A stretch of DNA of 64,000 nucleotides from Pelargonium tetragonum. Lineage: Eukaryota > Streptophyta > Magnoliopsida > Geraniales > Geraniaceae. The notes below the pieces were generated by a model, which made no database searches, was not told where the DNA came from, and saw only the letters and a program-made list of their open reading frames with translations. Where the stretch lies: positions 1-64,000 of the forward strand of contig JAYMTL010000005.1 in assembly GCA_036897445.1 (NCBI GenBank), written 5' to 3'. Position 1 is the stretch's first letter. Each line of letters opens with the position of its first letter. A program made the position numbers and the translations under genes. Shown piece by piece: positions 1 through 12,215 of the stretch.

Positions 1-2760
1 TACAAAGAATGCGTGTCGAAAACAGCACAACAGCAACTTATCCTACAGGAACTCAAATTGTTCAGAAAGCATTTTTTAGGTAGCTCAAGGGCCCCTTTTA
101 AGAATCCCGGAAAAACTTCTATAAATAAGTAAACCCTAGAGTAGAGTTCTGAATGGGATTTTGATAGGTACCTTTATACTAGAAAAAAACTTGTATTACT
201 AATTAGGTTCTCCCTCTTTTATGAAAGCTATGCCTTTATTCTTAAATATTTTAGTTGAACTTTGAAAGACACAAAGCTAGGGTATCCTTTTTAAGAAGCC
301 AATCAGGGTAGCAAGGTCTTTCTAAAGTTATACGGAAACTTGTTAGCATTAAATATCCTTAACTCAATGCAAAGGCACCTTTTTTTAAGGGTCCCATCTA
401 GGGAAAACCCCTTGCTTACCTACCCCCTTCGAAAGACTTCTTTGTAAAGGAGCTCCGAGGAACTCTTCTTTAAATAAAAACTTACAGATAATGCAACCTA
501 TATTCAATCGAAAAATACCAAACCAAAGTTTATATAAAATCTTTCATTTCTTTCTAGTTTCTTGGTTGAGCTGTACATATCAACTACAGAAAAGCCTTAG
601 ACTTGACATTGGCTTCTGTCTTGATCTTACTTTATAGGGTAAACTAAGCCAGAGACTTATCACATAGAATTTAGAAAACTAAGACTAAACCAAGAATATC
701 TTTGCTATAATGGCTTCGTAGTAAGACTTTTATTTTACTCATTTGACAAAAACTCTAGCTGGCATCGCTGGGTATTATCTGAGTCCTCTTCAGAACCTTA
801 CGAAGTTTGAAAATCCAGTTTTCAAGCAAGGAATTGAACTATAGAAAAATGCGAGGTAAAAAGCTCCTACTTATGAAAAATTACAAGCCGAAAATGAAGC
901 TTTTTTTAACTTTAGTATTTAATTAGGAGAGCCTTGCTTTGAGAAAGCCTAGGATCTAATTGCATTAAAGAGGTATCCCTTTGGGTTTTTAAAATAAGTG
1001 AACTTTTCTCTAACTCGTAGGGTTTGCTGCAAGTTGCTTATTAGTCTACTACTTCATATAGGAACTAAAAAAATACGGGGAGTGATTGAAGGAAGTTGTG
1101 TAAGATATAACAGCTAAAGGTAAAGACTCAAGCGTAATTTTCCTTAAAGGGGATCCCGTAATTAAAAATCTGCTGACTATTTTGCTACTAGTCTCCTCGT
1201 TGAAAAAGGAATTCCCGATTTTTTAAGTTAGTGTTATCTATATTCATATAAAGCCAAGTGCGAGAGACTTAAGATTTTTATCCAATATAGAAGCCTCATG
1301 GTAGCCGCCCAATTCTTAAAAGGAAACCTTGGCATCTGCTAGAAGACTAAAGAACAGAAATAAGAAAAGTCCAAGTAAATATAAACTAAAGCAAAACAAT
1401 TGAGTGTAGTTGTTACCTGTATCAGCAAAAGGTATTAGATACGTGTTATATACTTAGTAAAAGAGGTAGACTCTTAAAAGGATTTTTCACCTCTATAAAA
1501 GATAGGACCCCTGACTCTCTGGTTGATTAGAAATCTTGCTGAAATTTTTTATTTATACTTTACCTTTTCTAGAATTCCTTGACTGGTTTTTACAAAAAGG
1601 ATAAAAAAGGAAGCTTTTCGCTCAATAGCAATAGGGTTGCCGTTGTCTAAAAGAAGGTCTATCCTTGTAACCTTATTCAGGAAACACCCGTTTTGAAAGT
1701 AGACTTCCTGCTTACGCAAATAGCTTGCTGTAAAGAGATTCAAGAATAGTTTCAATAATATTCTCAATTTGCAAATAAACCAAAGTAACCCGGACTGGTA
1801 AAGGCTTTAGGCACGTATGCTGTGTAAGTAAAAGGATAATTTAGAAAGATATAATAAAATAAAGAGCAACTCCCCTTATAATTACAAAGTTTTTTTGTTA
1901 CAGTACCTAAACTTATTGTAAAAAATTTTGGGGGCATACTTCCTGCTCTTCCTTTAGTATTGTATTAAGGACCCTTTTAAGTTAAGTGTTAGTTTTTTAT
2001 TTTCAATCTCAAAAAAGTAACAAAAAAGAAGCTTTCGTGTCTCCTAAAGTTTCCTCGAGCTAATAAGGCATCCTCTAAGCAGTAAAAGGAGGTAATGCAA
2101 TTAAGTGCGCTTCTCTTTTTTAGAGTTGGTAAGTTCCTATAGGATTTTCTAGTTAAAGTCTTAGAAATTTCTATGCTCTTAAATATATATATCGGAATAA
2201 AGGCATTGCTTTTTTCGCTCCTTAAAACAAGGGGGAGAGAATTAGTAAACTTAGCGTGTTATATTATAGGGTTCGTCCTCAAACCATTACTAAAGGATCT
2301 AACTTTTTTATGGTTAACAAAGCATTTCTATAGTATTTATATAATACTTTATTAATTAATCCGTCTGCCCAATACTCTACGGTAAAAAGGAGTTTTTTGT
2401 CCATTTAGTTTTAAAGAAACCTAACTCACTAATGAATCTGTTTTAAGGAGGCATATAAAGTCAAATCACAACTAAGTATGCTTCTTGATGAGTCGGAGCA
2501 GGTATTTTTTATTTAATAAAGAGAGTTCCGGTCATAAGCCACCCTTAACAAAAGCTTTTTAACTTCGTTACCTTTACTTCGACAGGGCACCTCTCTTATA
2601 TAGCCTTATATAGGCTCCGCATTCCCTAGAATTCAGAATAGGGAAAGTTTAATGGGAAGATCTGGAGTTCTGACAAATTCCACCGCAATTCTATTACCCC
2701 TATCAAACTTAATTTTTACGTGCTTTTCTTATTTAGCTAAGGGAAAACTCCTACTAAGAG
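1..2760. other. non-coding, no gene recognised
   Basis: I see no protein or RNA gene here. Standard-code reading frames are all short. One + strand frame (266-1579) contains no TGA for about 438 codons but is full of TAA and TAG, and its base composition does not differ between codon positions, so I treat it as non-coding. Short GC-centred near-palindromes occur repeatedly, for example at 447-456, 1147-1157 and 1203-1216. Confidence 0.6.
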
Positions 2761-2769
2761 ATATGCCTA

Positions 2770-2930
2770 CTCTGGTTTAACACTCAGTACCCTGCCATTA
2801 TACAAAAAGAAGTCAAGTACTTAACAAGTAATAGTAGCATATACCCAAATTCCGCTTCATAATACGGAGCAAGCGAGACGAAACGCTTAATCTTACTTGT
2901 GCACGGATTTTCCCAGAAACTGCTTATAAA
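2770..2930 (-). rRNA. LSU rRNA-like fragment, domain II start
   Basis: Read on the - strand, this resembles roughly positions 620-690 of E. coli 23S rRNA. Two conserved cores are in the right order: CCGTGCACAAG (2906-2896), like the CCGTGTACGTACAAG core, and TTTTTGTATAATGG (2808-2795), like CCTTTTGTATAATGGG. The second core then runs into a GGGT-TGAGT-like continuation. An exact 13-base match of this kind is unlikely by chance in 128 kb of strand. The spacing between the cores is longer than in bacteria. The sequence upstream (to about 2990) is compatible with the preceding helix but too diverged to claim. No recognisable LSU sequence follows downstream, so this looks like a separate module. 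It could also be a decayed copy. Ends are approximate. Confidence 0.4.
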
Positions 2931-3189
2931 CTTTCTGAAAGAAACCCTAAGATTTTTAACCTTAATTGTGGGAAAGCATAGGGGCCTCCGCTATTGTATT
3001 AATAACTAGCATTGTTTGCAAATGGGCTAAATATAAGAAGGGCTTGTGCATTTAGTTAAATTTCTGAGGGTCCCCACAAGTCTAATACTTTACTCGGAAG
3101 AAAGATTTGTGCAAACTTATACTCAAAAAGAATCCAGGTCTCCTAGGTTGCCTAATCCGGAATTCTTTTTGAGATTCTATTCCTATTAT

Positions 3190-3300
3190 CATACTCCTGA
3201 GTTGATTGAGTCAACCATATGAAGACAAACACTTTAGTATAAAGACCCTACGGGCACATTTTTCTACAAGCATAGGGTATGGGTGGTATTTCCCGCGTTT
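3190..3300 (+). rRNA. LSU rRNA-like fragment, domain IV/V junction
   Basis: This + strand segment resembles about 2030-2115 of 23S rRNA. The order is a TGAAGAC-like element (3219-3226), then AAAGACCCTACGG (3241-3253, compare GGAAAGACCCCGTG), then a TTTTTCTACAAGC stretch in place of TTTACTATAGCTT, then CATAGGGTATGGGTGG (3271-3286), like GTAGGATAGGTGGG. The three elements are collinear and correctly ordered, which supports homology. About 15 nt of unmatched sequence lies between GAAGAC and AAAGACCC, where bacteria have almost none. It sits only about 260 bp from the domain II-like fragment but on the opposite strand, so the two cannot be one continuous transcript. Alternatives are a pseudogene piece or, less likely, coincidence. 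Confidence 0.4.
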
Positions 3301-3309
3301 AGATTTATC

Positions 3310-5540
3310 GAGCGTTAGGATATAAATTTATACAGCTTGTTATAGAAAGGAATCCACTTTGTTTGGAACACAAAAAGAGTCCCTACTTTTAAAAATCCCT
3401 TACTCTTCATATTCCGTAACACCCCTATCATTATCTCGAATCAGAAAACCTAGCCAAAGGAAGCTCTCTTTTTTCTTTATTAAGTGTAAGTGGAACTAGA
3501 ACTTTCTTATTTTCAAATTCTATCCTTAAAGCAACCTTAGTTTAGAGTTTAGAAAGGGTAGCAGGGAATCATCTTTTGATTCTAATAAAACTATTTCCAG
3601 GGAAACGATAAAGCACTCTGATCAAGGAACAGAAAGCTAGAACTATCCGACTTTTTGATATATATAATTACGTATTTTAAGGCGCGTCTCTTATGGGGAA
3701 TAAGTTTCCCTCTCTTTTGGACTCCTTCCTAACTCTATGGGGTAATAAGTAGTATTGATAGCCCTTCTTTCACGCCTACTATGCTAAGCGCGTTTTAACT
3801 AACTAAAATTTTCTAAGCTACTAACGAGAAACTTACAGAATTAAAGAAAGGCTTTAGACATAACAGCCAGAGTTTTTTATAGGCAATGCCCTTACTTATT
3901 GGTTTTAGAAAGTTGGTTAAGAAGGAGGCTATCTTAATTAAAGGGATAAAGTCTATAAATAAGGGCGTCTCCTTAAATGAAAAGGGAAATCCTATAACTT
4001 CGTTACCTTGTGATTTTAGAAGCTTAAACTTCCTGTCTAAAGTCATAAGGTGTTTCACATTATAAAAAACCTACGGAGTAACTCTCAAAAGAAGGACTCT
4101 CTTATTCGCTTTAGTAATTACAGGAATCTTGTTTATCCTTCTAACAGGGGAAGTCAGTCCTTTATCTTTCTCGGGTTTAGAGTTGTAAGTAACTTATGTA
4201 TGTAATTTGTGTGTAATCAAAAGCGAAAAAGGATTCTCCATTGGGTATATCCACCTAAAGTCAAAGCAAAATTTTGTATCGAGTAAACCCGGTAAAAAGA
4301 AGTAGGTATGCAGCGCTCCCCAAGGTGTACTTTAGATGTACCTTGCAATTCATCAATAAGGATCTCAGGAATAGGAAGTTCTAAACTGCAGAATATATCT
4401 AAACTCACTAAATAATAGATTTTTTAAGCTCGACAAACTCGAGAACCCTATAGTACTTCCTAAAAAATCTATTAAAAAATTCGAATTTCCTCGGGTTTCT
4501 TAATCGAGGGATTACCCTGTCTAATTATTTCATAAATATATTGCACTGCCTATGTAGAGCCCCTCTTGACTATTTTTAGATTGACTTTTTGACTTAAAGC
4601 CTTTTTTGTGATCCTAAGATTGAAACTCAAAGTCACCCCGGTTTTCAGGGGTTCAATCAAGGGGAATCCCCTGGGATATTCGTATGCTTTTTTACATCTT
4701 TATAAATTGTGTTTTCAGCATTTTTTCCGCCGCGTAAATTTTTTTTTAATTAATTCTAGGTATCCTGTAACTACAAGTCACGGGGTTTCAAAAAGAATTT
4801 TATTCAGCCTACTTAGCGAACTCCTTCTTTTGATTCAGTACTCTTTGCATAATGCTCGCGTCAAGTATCAAGTAATTGCTATTCTTTTTTGTATTGTTAT
4901 CTAAAGGGTTTTTACAAAAATAAGATAGGAGTTCTTACCTTAATAGGAAAAGCCTTGAAGGAGACACTTTTGCCCTTTTACTTAGAAGAGACTATAAAAG
5001 GATTACCCGATTATGCCTAGAATGAATAAGGTGTATACCCGTATGAACCAACCTCGACTTAGTTTGACACCCTTATTGATAATTAAATAAGTATCCTTTT
5101 TTAAGGCATACTGCCTAGCTTGTTTAATTCAGAGGAGGGAATTCGGGTCTAAAACTGAGTAAGATTTTGGTTTATGAAACCTGAAATACGGGGTCCCATT
5201 AGAATAAAGTTTTAAGATTCCTGAGTTATATCTAGCCAGTAACAAGAACTCCTGTAAGTAAGTGTACCCTATTCCTATAATAGAATTCTGAAGGATAAAG
5301 AAAAAAGGCTTAGTCAACAACAAGTTTACCTTTTATTAAATTAAACATTTCGCATTAACAAGTAACACAGGTTCTCAAAGAAAAGAATATCTACACATAA
5401 AAAGAGTCTTCTTAAGGTCAGCTGCATTATTTGCTGCAGTTAAGATTAACACTTTTTTCGTAGGGTAGAGCACTAATTTATAAAAGAGAGACTCTAATCG
5501 GCAGGATTTACCCATCTTTCTTTGATGACTAAAGAAATAC
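3310..5540. other. non-coding spacer
   Basis: No gene is recognised. The stretch holds many short near-palindromes, a clear one being AAGGGGAATCCCCT at 4659-4672, and AT-rich filler. Reading frames of 60-100 codons (for example 4608-4904 +) are unrelated to known families and within chance expectation. Confidence 0.55.
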
Positions 5541-5554
5541 TTAACCAGCTCTAT

Positions 5555-5845
5555 AAATTTAACCCGTCCACCTCAAGAGGAAGTCCTTATTATATCTACG
5601 AATTTGCACCGAACTTAAGAACTAAAGGATTGACCACATCCATAATCAACGATGTTGACTAACACCCCTTTTTAAACGGCTTAACTTAACGAAAAGTATC
5701 TCCTAAGTTTAGACCCTAATTTACTTTTAATAAAATTTTAAGAATCTTGCCTCTAAACCCAGTTAATCCAACACTTTTAGTACTCAACAGTCTTGCCCCA
5801 TTACGCGCTATCTGCCGTTACTAAAACCCTAATTGGCACTGTACT
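5555..5845 (-). rRNA. SSU rRNA-like fragment, central domain
   Basis: The - strand resembles about 515-720 of 16S rRNA. In order it shows GTGCCA (5839-5834), a GCAG...GCG-TAAT stretch and GGGGCAAG (the 530 loop and following helix), GGATTAACTGGG (5769-5758, compare GGAATTACTGGGC), then CGGTGCAAATTCGTAGATAT (5611-5592), very close to the 690-loop CGGTGAAATGCGTAGA, followed by GGACTTCC and GGTGG. The last block is the strongest single rRNA match in the window. Spacing between blocks is close to bacterial, slightly expanded. An 18-nt stretch separates GTGCCA from GCAG, which are adjacent in every SSU rRNA I know. The 3' continuation of the gene is not adjacent; the best match lies near 13.4-13.6 kb. 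This is either one module of a split SSU rRNA or a decayed copy. Confidence 0.5.
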
Positions 5846-6360
5846 TCACCAGAAATGCCTAAACTAGAGCGACACCTTTCCAAGTTAATTTATCTTTCCA
5901 GGATCTAGAATGTCGAAAACTTTGAAGTGAAAGAGTAAATGACAGGTGGCGCAACCGCTGAAGAGTGCCTATGAGTTATAAGCAGCGACTCCTTCTTTTT
6001 TTAATTATAGTGTAACCGAATTAATTTCAAATTTCTTTTTCTAGGGCACCTAAAGTACTTACTGTATAGAAAGTGGTTTTAAAACTCTTCCGCCTATCCT
6101 AAAAACTTAGCTTAAGGGTTTTATAATTATATAAATTTATAAAAAGGTAAAGGAGAACCGCTTCACTTTCTAGAAAAATACATTTTAGTGCTTATAAGCT
6201 TCAAAATCTACTTACTAATTAAGTTGGGTAGGCGAGAAAGCCTGAGAGTCTATTTGGATTTTTAGCGAAAGGAACCTGGGCCCTTGTTATGCTATCCTTA
6301 TATGTATTTTAGTAGGATAAAAAAAGCTTTAGCTTCTCTCTTCTTTACGAGATCCACAGC

Positions 6361-6372
6361 ATATATATATAT
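6361..6372. repeat. AT dinucleotide microsatellite
   Basis: Six AT units in a row. Short simple repeat with no associated gene. Confidence 0.9.
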
Positions 6373-7646
6373 CCAATCTGGAGTAAGTCACGGCGTAGTG
6401 GTTTCTCGTTACTTGGAGGGGAGCCTTAATTTATTAACTTTAAGGCAGATAAGTCCTTTTTATATTTATATCGTACGAGGTATTCGCGTAAATAAAGAAC
6501 CTAAGCATTAAACAGAGCCCTATATTAGTCTACATTGTCAAAGGGATTTATACTCTTACTTTTAGGTTTAAACTTTTAAATATTGTAAATAGAGATAGAA
6601 AATGAAGTTGCTTGTGTCGATATATAAACGAGGTATGGATCGGGTGGAATTCCCTTTTAGGAGTTATACTTACTATTAAAATCTCCGTGTTTAGTTGAGA
6701 ACTAAACCCTTGGTAGTATGCAATTTGAGCTTACTTCATAAAACTTAGTCCTTAAGGGTATCAACCCCCTTTTTTTATTCTAAGCAATTTCATTTTTTTT
6801 TGATAAGTAAGACTTCTTTCTTTTTGTTTCTGTATTTTTTAGTATACAGTCTATCTTGTTTTTAGATATCTGCTCCTTATCCTAAAATGGGAACCTATTT
6901 CTCCCTCTTAACTTATGAAGGAACTTCTGTTTATCTAACTTGGCCAAACTGGGTATAGTAAAAATCTCTTTATAGCTTCACTTCAATTCTAAACCTTTTT
7001 ATACTATACTAAAGAAAATCTTGAATAATTCCTTTTGACTTCTAACTCTTCTTAAGGAAGCCCTATTTTGCTGCTTAGCCACTGCAGAAACTTACCTAGT
7101 ACTTAGAATTTTATCCTGAAATATTTCTAAACAAGGGTTTAAAGTACTTACTTATATTCTATTTCTTTTTAAGGATAAGTACCCCTTGTATATTTAGTAA
7201 TTTAGTATTCCACCGGGAGCTCTTGGGACTTAGGACACTGCGTTCTAGATCAACATCTCGTGGTTAAGTTATGTATAATATTTTCTATAAATGTTGGTTG
7301 TGGAAAGCTAGAGCGGTATGTGTAAAATTCTTGAGTTTTAGAGAGATCGGGCTCTCCTTGAAGGTTATACAAAGTTTACTTATATGATTTCAAGGCACAA
7401 AATTATAGAACTCAATTCTTTAATGCTTTATAAAAAGACAGGTTTTCCTTCCATCTATTCTATCTATATAGGGCGGGTATTATATTATATAAATACTAGA
7501 ATTCCCTATTTTTTAAGGAACCCTTCTGGAAATTACAAAAATATCTTTTTTTGTTCGTTGTAGCTTGTAGGGTAGTTAAGTTTTTACGTTCGATCCGAGA
7601 ATAGAAAAAGCGTCCCTAGCTTCTGAATTCAGTATAATGTCATAAA

Positions 7647-7661
7647 ATATATATATATATA
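7647..7661. repeat. AT dinucleotide microsatellite
   Basis: About seven AT/TA units in a row. Simple repeat in spacer DNA. Confidence 0.9.
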
Positions 7662-10600
7662 ATAGAGTACTCTTCTACTTTATAGATAAAAAGCCTTGAA
7701 AGTAAGGAATATCCCAGGGAAGTTCTAGGATTTTTTTCCGGAGGATGCTGGTAATTTTCGCTTGTATTTAACCTTAAATACGGAATTTGAGAGAAACTTT
7801 GATTTTTGATATACCTTTAAAGAAAGTACGAAAACTTCACAAGGGAGAGGCCCCGAGATCTTTCTAATTTTAATTAGGTCGCATTTACAAGGATATCAAA
7901 ACCCCTCGGCTTTGTAAGCGCAAGGGCCAAACACGGAAATACTGAATAGAATTTCCCGGAATTTCATTAAAATATAGAGAATAGGGTAAAATTAAGATAA
8001 ACTGAGTCGGGACAAATTTGATTCTAGAACTCTAAGAAAAGCCTTGTAACTTAGTAACTTATAAAATCCTATTAGAATCACTTAAATAAGAAATAGAGGT
8101 TAATAAAAATCTCCGCTCGAATAGGAAACCAGGCTTTTTTTACTATAACTAGTAGCTATTCCTATGTAATAATTGAAGTGTTATATACTTTTTCAACCCG
8201 ACTAGGTATACTTGTTCCTTTTTTTGTAAAGGCTCTTTTCAGCACTTTCCAAGAGGGCTCGGTTTAACTTTCAGTTATTCTCTATTTCTAAGCTAAGATC
8301 AATAGAATTATAGCCATATAAAATATACGGGGGCCGGCCAGCCTCCCTTTCTTAAGAGGAATTCTGGGTAGTTCTAAAAAGTCTTTATTTGCATTAGATT
8401 TACTCTACCAACAAAGGTGTCTTTTATACTTCAAAGAATCTAATCTCGTTGTTTTCTAATAACCCTGCTAAGCTACAATAGTTTATTAATATTAAATACT
8501 AACAAATTTCCTACTCAACGGGCTACCTACGAGAAAGGTTAGGGAAAACCTGGGTTATAAAAGTCAAGTTTCTCTTTTTTCTAGCTTTGGCTTTGGATAG
8601 GGTCTCTCCCGTACGCTCAAGCACTAGGATCGCTTTCTCAAGGTTTCTTCTACTTTGCCTCCTATCAATCAAAAAGGGGCCCGCTTTACACTAGAATTTA
8701 CTGAGGAGATAAAAGTCGTAAGTAATATAGCAAAAGGACTTTTAGACAGGGACTGGGGCAATTTCTATGTAAAATAGATAATCAAAAAAAGCCTTGAATC
8801 TTGGAAAGATTATAGATAGTCATAATAAGAAGTTGGGAAGATCCCCGGAGCCCTTACCTTATATGTTAAGATACACAAAAAAGGTTATAATCCATAATAC
8901 AAAAAGAGTCAAAGCAATTAGTATACAGCGGAATTCCTAAGGAAGAAATTCCCGTTTTTGTAAACTAAAACACTTCTTAATAAGTTTTATAAAATTCTAT
9001 TTCCTAAAAAGGGGCCTTACTTAGAATAGAAAGGGGATCTATAATAATGCAAGCAGGGCGCGGGCCTAAATCCTAGAAAGTGATAATTGTAGTTAAGCGC
9101 AGAGATACTAAATGAAAGCCCTGGCGTTCCAAAATCTATACACAGGAAAGTGAAAAAAATCTAGCAAAAAGTGCTTTACATTAAGGATTTTTAAACTAAG
9201 AGGGAGACTCCTTCCGTTAGAAAATTTCTGTATTAGAATTCCTGAGGAGTGTGTCGAAAAGTATAATACTTTGGAGAATTCCGTGTTGATAAAGCATCGG
9301 TTTTTGGACCATTCTACAAGGATTCTATATTAGCTTCTCTCCTTGTTTTGCAAGCACCGAGGACTCCGGTATAGTTGTAGTGGCCCGCTTTTCGTAGCTA
9401 CTATAAAGAAAGGGTTCTAAATTCCAAAGGGCCTTGCTTAAAAAAATTTCCTCAGTACACAAGGATTTAAGGAGCTTTCGGTTAACCTTTTGCGATAAAA
9501 TGCCTTTCTTTTTAATACTCAATTTGTTTAGATACTTGATGTTTTGTACAGCCCAAAGCTAAGGCAATAAAGAAACCGCCTTATCCGCTGACTTGTCCGT
9601 TTTAAAACTTTAGAAATGAAAACAGGTAAACTCTAAACTTAAAGTTGGCTCCCGAAAAGTATACCTAAATCAAGACCTTAGTCTACACTTTACAGATCTT
9701 GTAGAATTCGTATACATCTACAATCTTGAAGAAAAGCTCTCTTATTAGTTTGAGATGTCTTAATTAACAAACTGACCTGAAGAGAAGCAAAGAAGGTTAT
9801 ATCTCTCAAGAAAGGTATTAAAAAGCTAGGAAAGGTATGGGGGTGGTTAAGGAAGAGAAGTGTACCTAGGAGGTGAGTTATAGGTATCAAGAAACGAGTT
9901 ACGTAAGAATCGGAGTAAGAAAGGCAAGCCGCTGGTGCTTATAATTTAAGAGTGGAACTAAGTAGTCCTGTCAACACTCTATGCGGGAAACTTTAAGTGA
10001 AATAGAAATCTCCGGATTACAAAAGAGTTTTCTATGATAAGATACAGCGCTTGCCGAAGCAAAATAGCTTTTTTTATTTATAAGCGCGGGATCTTTAAAT
10101 CCCTATGACAAAATCGGGGACTGAGGCAAAGTAAAGAAGATTCTCAGATAGTAAGTGTAACAAATAATACACACGCTTTTTCTGGAAAAAGGACAGGGTG
10201 AGCCCTATAATTATGAAATATATATATACTCTTTTCTTAATGCTACTAGTTAATAAGTAATACTTGTCTCCAATAACCTATTATCTTCTGCTAAAACTTT
10301 TGTAGCTAGGATTCCAAACATGGATACTCTAACTAGGACAGTTTACCAAGACTGTGATAACTCTCAAAGGACTTAATTTCTACTTGTCATTATGCTCTAT
10401 CCTTTTTACTGAAAACTAATAAGGCTTTCGGTAGATGTGAACACTAAATGTGGGTTGGCTTTCAGTTCTTCTAAGTATGGGTTTCGTTCAATTTACGAGT
10501 AGAATTCCGAGATAGCTATGACTCCGCTTTTTGAGGGGTTGGGATTTTTTATAAGCTTCCTGGTGAGATACAAGAATAGAGTTTAGTATGTTACTATAAA

Positions 10601-12143
10601 AGGAGCTGTATACTTTTCCGTGCATTGGATAAATGTTAAAAAGGCATAGAGTGGGTTGGATTTCCCGGGCCTTGTTCTTTAATGTACAATTTTTGAGTTC
10701 TGCGCCAACAAGCGCTCCTTTCACATAAAAGGTATGAACACTATAGTTTAGTTTTAGCCCAAACCTCGTTCGTTTTGGTTGGAATTAATTACATTGAGAA
10801 GGCACTTGAACCCTTGCCTTGTAGGGATCTTACCAGATTTTCAGAGCTTGTTTAGCAACTAAGGGGCTTCCCCTTATATATTGAGTAAAAACAAACCCAG
10901 GATTCTTTTACTAAGAACTAAGAAATGAAGTCAAAAAGGTTACTTATCTTATAAATATAAAAGGGCGGACTCCTTAGACTTCTTGCTATTACTGAGGGAT
11001 TAGAAACTTCAATTCAATTTGTCATTCTATTATTTACCAAAGTACGGGGGCTTTGGCATTCACTGTATATAATATCTGCTAAATTATCCATTTAGAAATC
11101 CTTGAATTATCTAGTACTCCTTTAGCTACCCCTTCTAATTGATACGCTTTTTCAAACTATGTCTGTCTCATTCAAGTTCAAGAAAATGAGGCAAATTCAC
11201 GCATGTTTATTGGCTAGAGATTCTCCATTCTTTTTTTTAGTGCTTTAGACTCTTCCTTTTTCAAAACACTAGATTTTCTTCCTAGCAAGTGTCCTTTCTT
11301 GGCGTTAGTGCTCTCCCACAAGCTCTTTATAGCTTCTAAGTCTCCTATCTCTGTGATAGGAAGTGTATGCCTGTATTGCCTGGGAGAGTCCCCCTGCGAC
11401 ATCCCTGGCTTTCGTGGTACACGGAAGAGGGCAGGAAGTATATTAGATAGAACAGGAATACCTTTTAGCCAGCATCCACTTACTCCTCCATACCTTTAGA
11501 CCTATTTTTATTATACAATTCTTTCTCAAATCTACTTTTGCTTAATAGTACTTATAAAGAAAGAAAGTCCTCCACGAATTTTAAAGCTCCTTCTTTTACT
11601 TATTTTATAGGGTAGTTCTAATCCCTCTTTCTTCTGTTACACATTCCTAGTTGTTAAGACTTTGATTTTAATATAATATTTCTGTACTAACAAGTACAGT
11701 GCCTTGCTCCACCGGAAAAGTAGCCCTAGCAATAAGTTTCTCTTTAAGGTAATGAAATTTTTAGGTTCCCGAGAATAGGAGGTTTAGCTTTTTGCCGAGA
11801 AGTTTTAATTAGGTATCCCTCTTATCTTAGCCCCAACTTTAGAGCCTCTTTTCTTGTTGAACTTGGAACCTTATAAACTAGCAATTGAATTAGATTAGAA
11901 TCTGCTTTTTGGAATATTTAAGTTAAGGGTTAAATTTGCAAATCCCCGAATCTTTCTATCTACGAAAACTGGCTATAAAACTATAAAAAGAAAAGGGAAG
12001 TGCATAACTTAATAGTATAAGAATCAAATAATGGAGGAACCCGTACTTTTGTTTGGGTAAAAATCATCCCTTTTACCAGTTTACTTTCGAGTTACAACAT
12101 TTAAATTGTATTTTCTAATTCTACAAGCTATGCATCAAGTATT

Positions 12144-12215
12144 GGAGTAGTCGGACTCGAGCCCTGGGTCATCGGGTTAACCTGAACAATGCTCTACCAA
12201 CCAGAATACCCACTA
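12144..12215 (-). tRNA. tRNA-Asn-like sequence, damaged
   Basis: On the - strand, GTTGGTAGAGCA matches the D-arm half of bacterial and organellar elongator tRNAs. It is followed by GGTTAACCCGATGACCC, resembling the anticodon loop and 3' stem of tRNA-Asn (GTT), and then GGGCTCGAGTCC, a T-loop. Candidate acceptor strands TAGTGGG (12215-12209) and ACTACTC (12151-12145) pair at five of seven positions. The length of 72 nt is normal. The 5' strand of the anticodon stem (TTGTT) does not pair well with ACCCG, and the T-stem pairs at only two positions. The D-arm plus anticodon plus T-loop order is too good for chance, but as written the cloverleaf is defective. It may be a pseudogene or a tRNA needing editing or processing. 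Confidence 0.35.

Larger units (their letters stand above)
5850..12140. other. non-coding spacer
   Basis: No gene is recognised over about 6.3 kb. The stretch contains AT dinucleotide runs at 6361-6372 and 7647-7661 and numerous GGAATTCC-type near-palindromes (for example near 6645, 7501, 8932, 9236, 9278). The 5' part of the SSU rRNA is not detectable just upstream of the central-domain fragment on the - strand. Confidence 0.55.

Noticed and set aside
266-1582. About 438 codons without TGA on + strand, suggesting TAA/TAG read as Gln
   Set aside because: In a 100-codon sample the three codon positions have nearly identical base composition (G about 14, 15 and 14%), whereas coding DNA has raised G in position one. 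With TGA as the only stop, open frames of this length are expected roughly once by chance in 64 kb. Similar TGA-free frames at 15.2-16.07, 48.0-48.8 and 58.6-59.3 kb are also within chance length.
5470-5497. GATTAGA ... TACCCT on the - strand, read as the SSU 790 loop split by about 25 nt
   Set aside because: A much better match to that part of SSU, with five collinear blocks, lies at 13365-13562, so this one is probably coincidence.
5939-5954. TGACAGGTGGCGCA on + strand, like the SSU 1050 region
   Set aside because: It is on the opposite strand from the well-supported SSU fragment that it adjoins, has no matching neighbours, and one such 14-mer is not very unlikely by chance.
10503-10530. 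CCGAGATAGCT then CTCC, like LSU 805-820
   Set aside because: Only the short core matches, and a similar core with better downstream agreement lies at 33349. At least one of the two must be chance.
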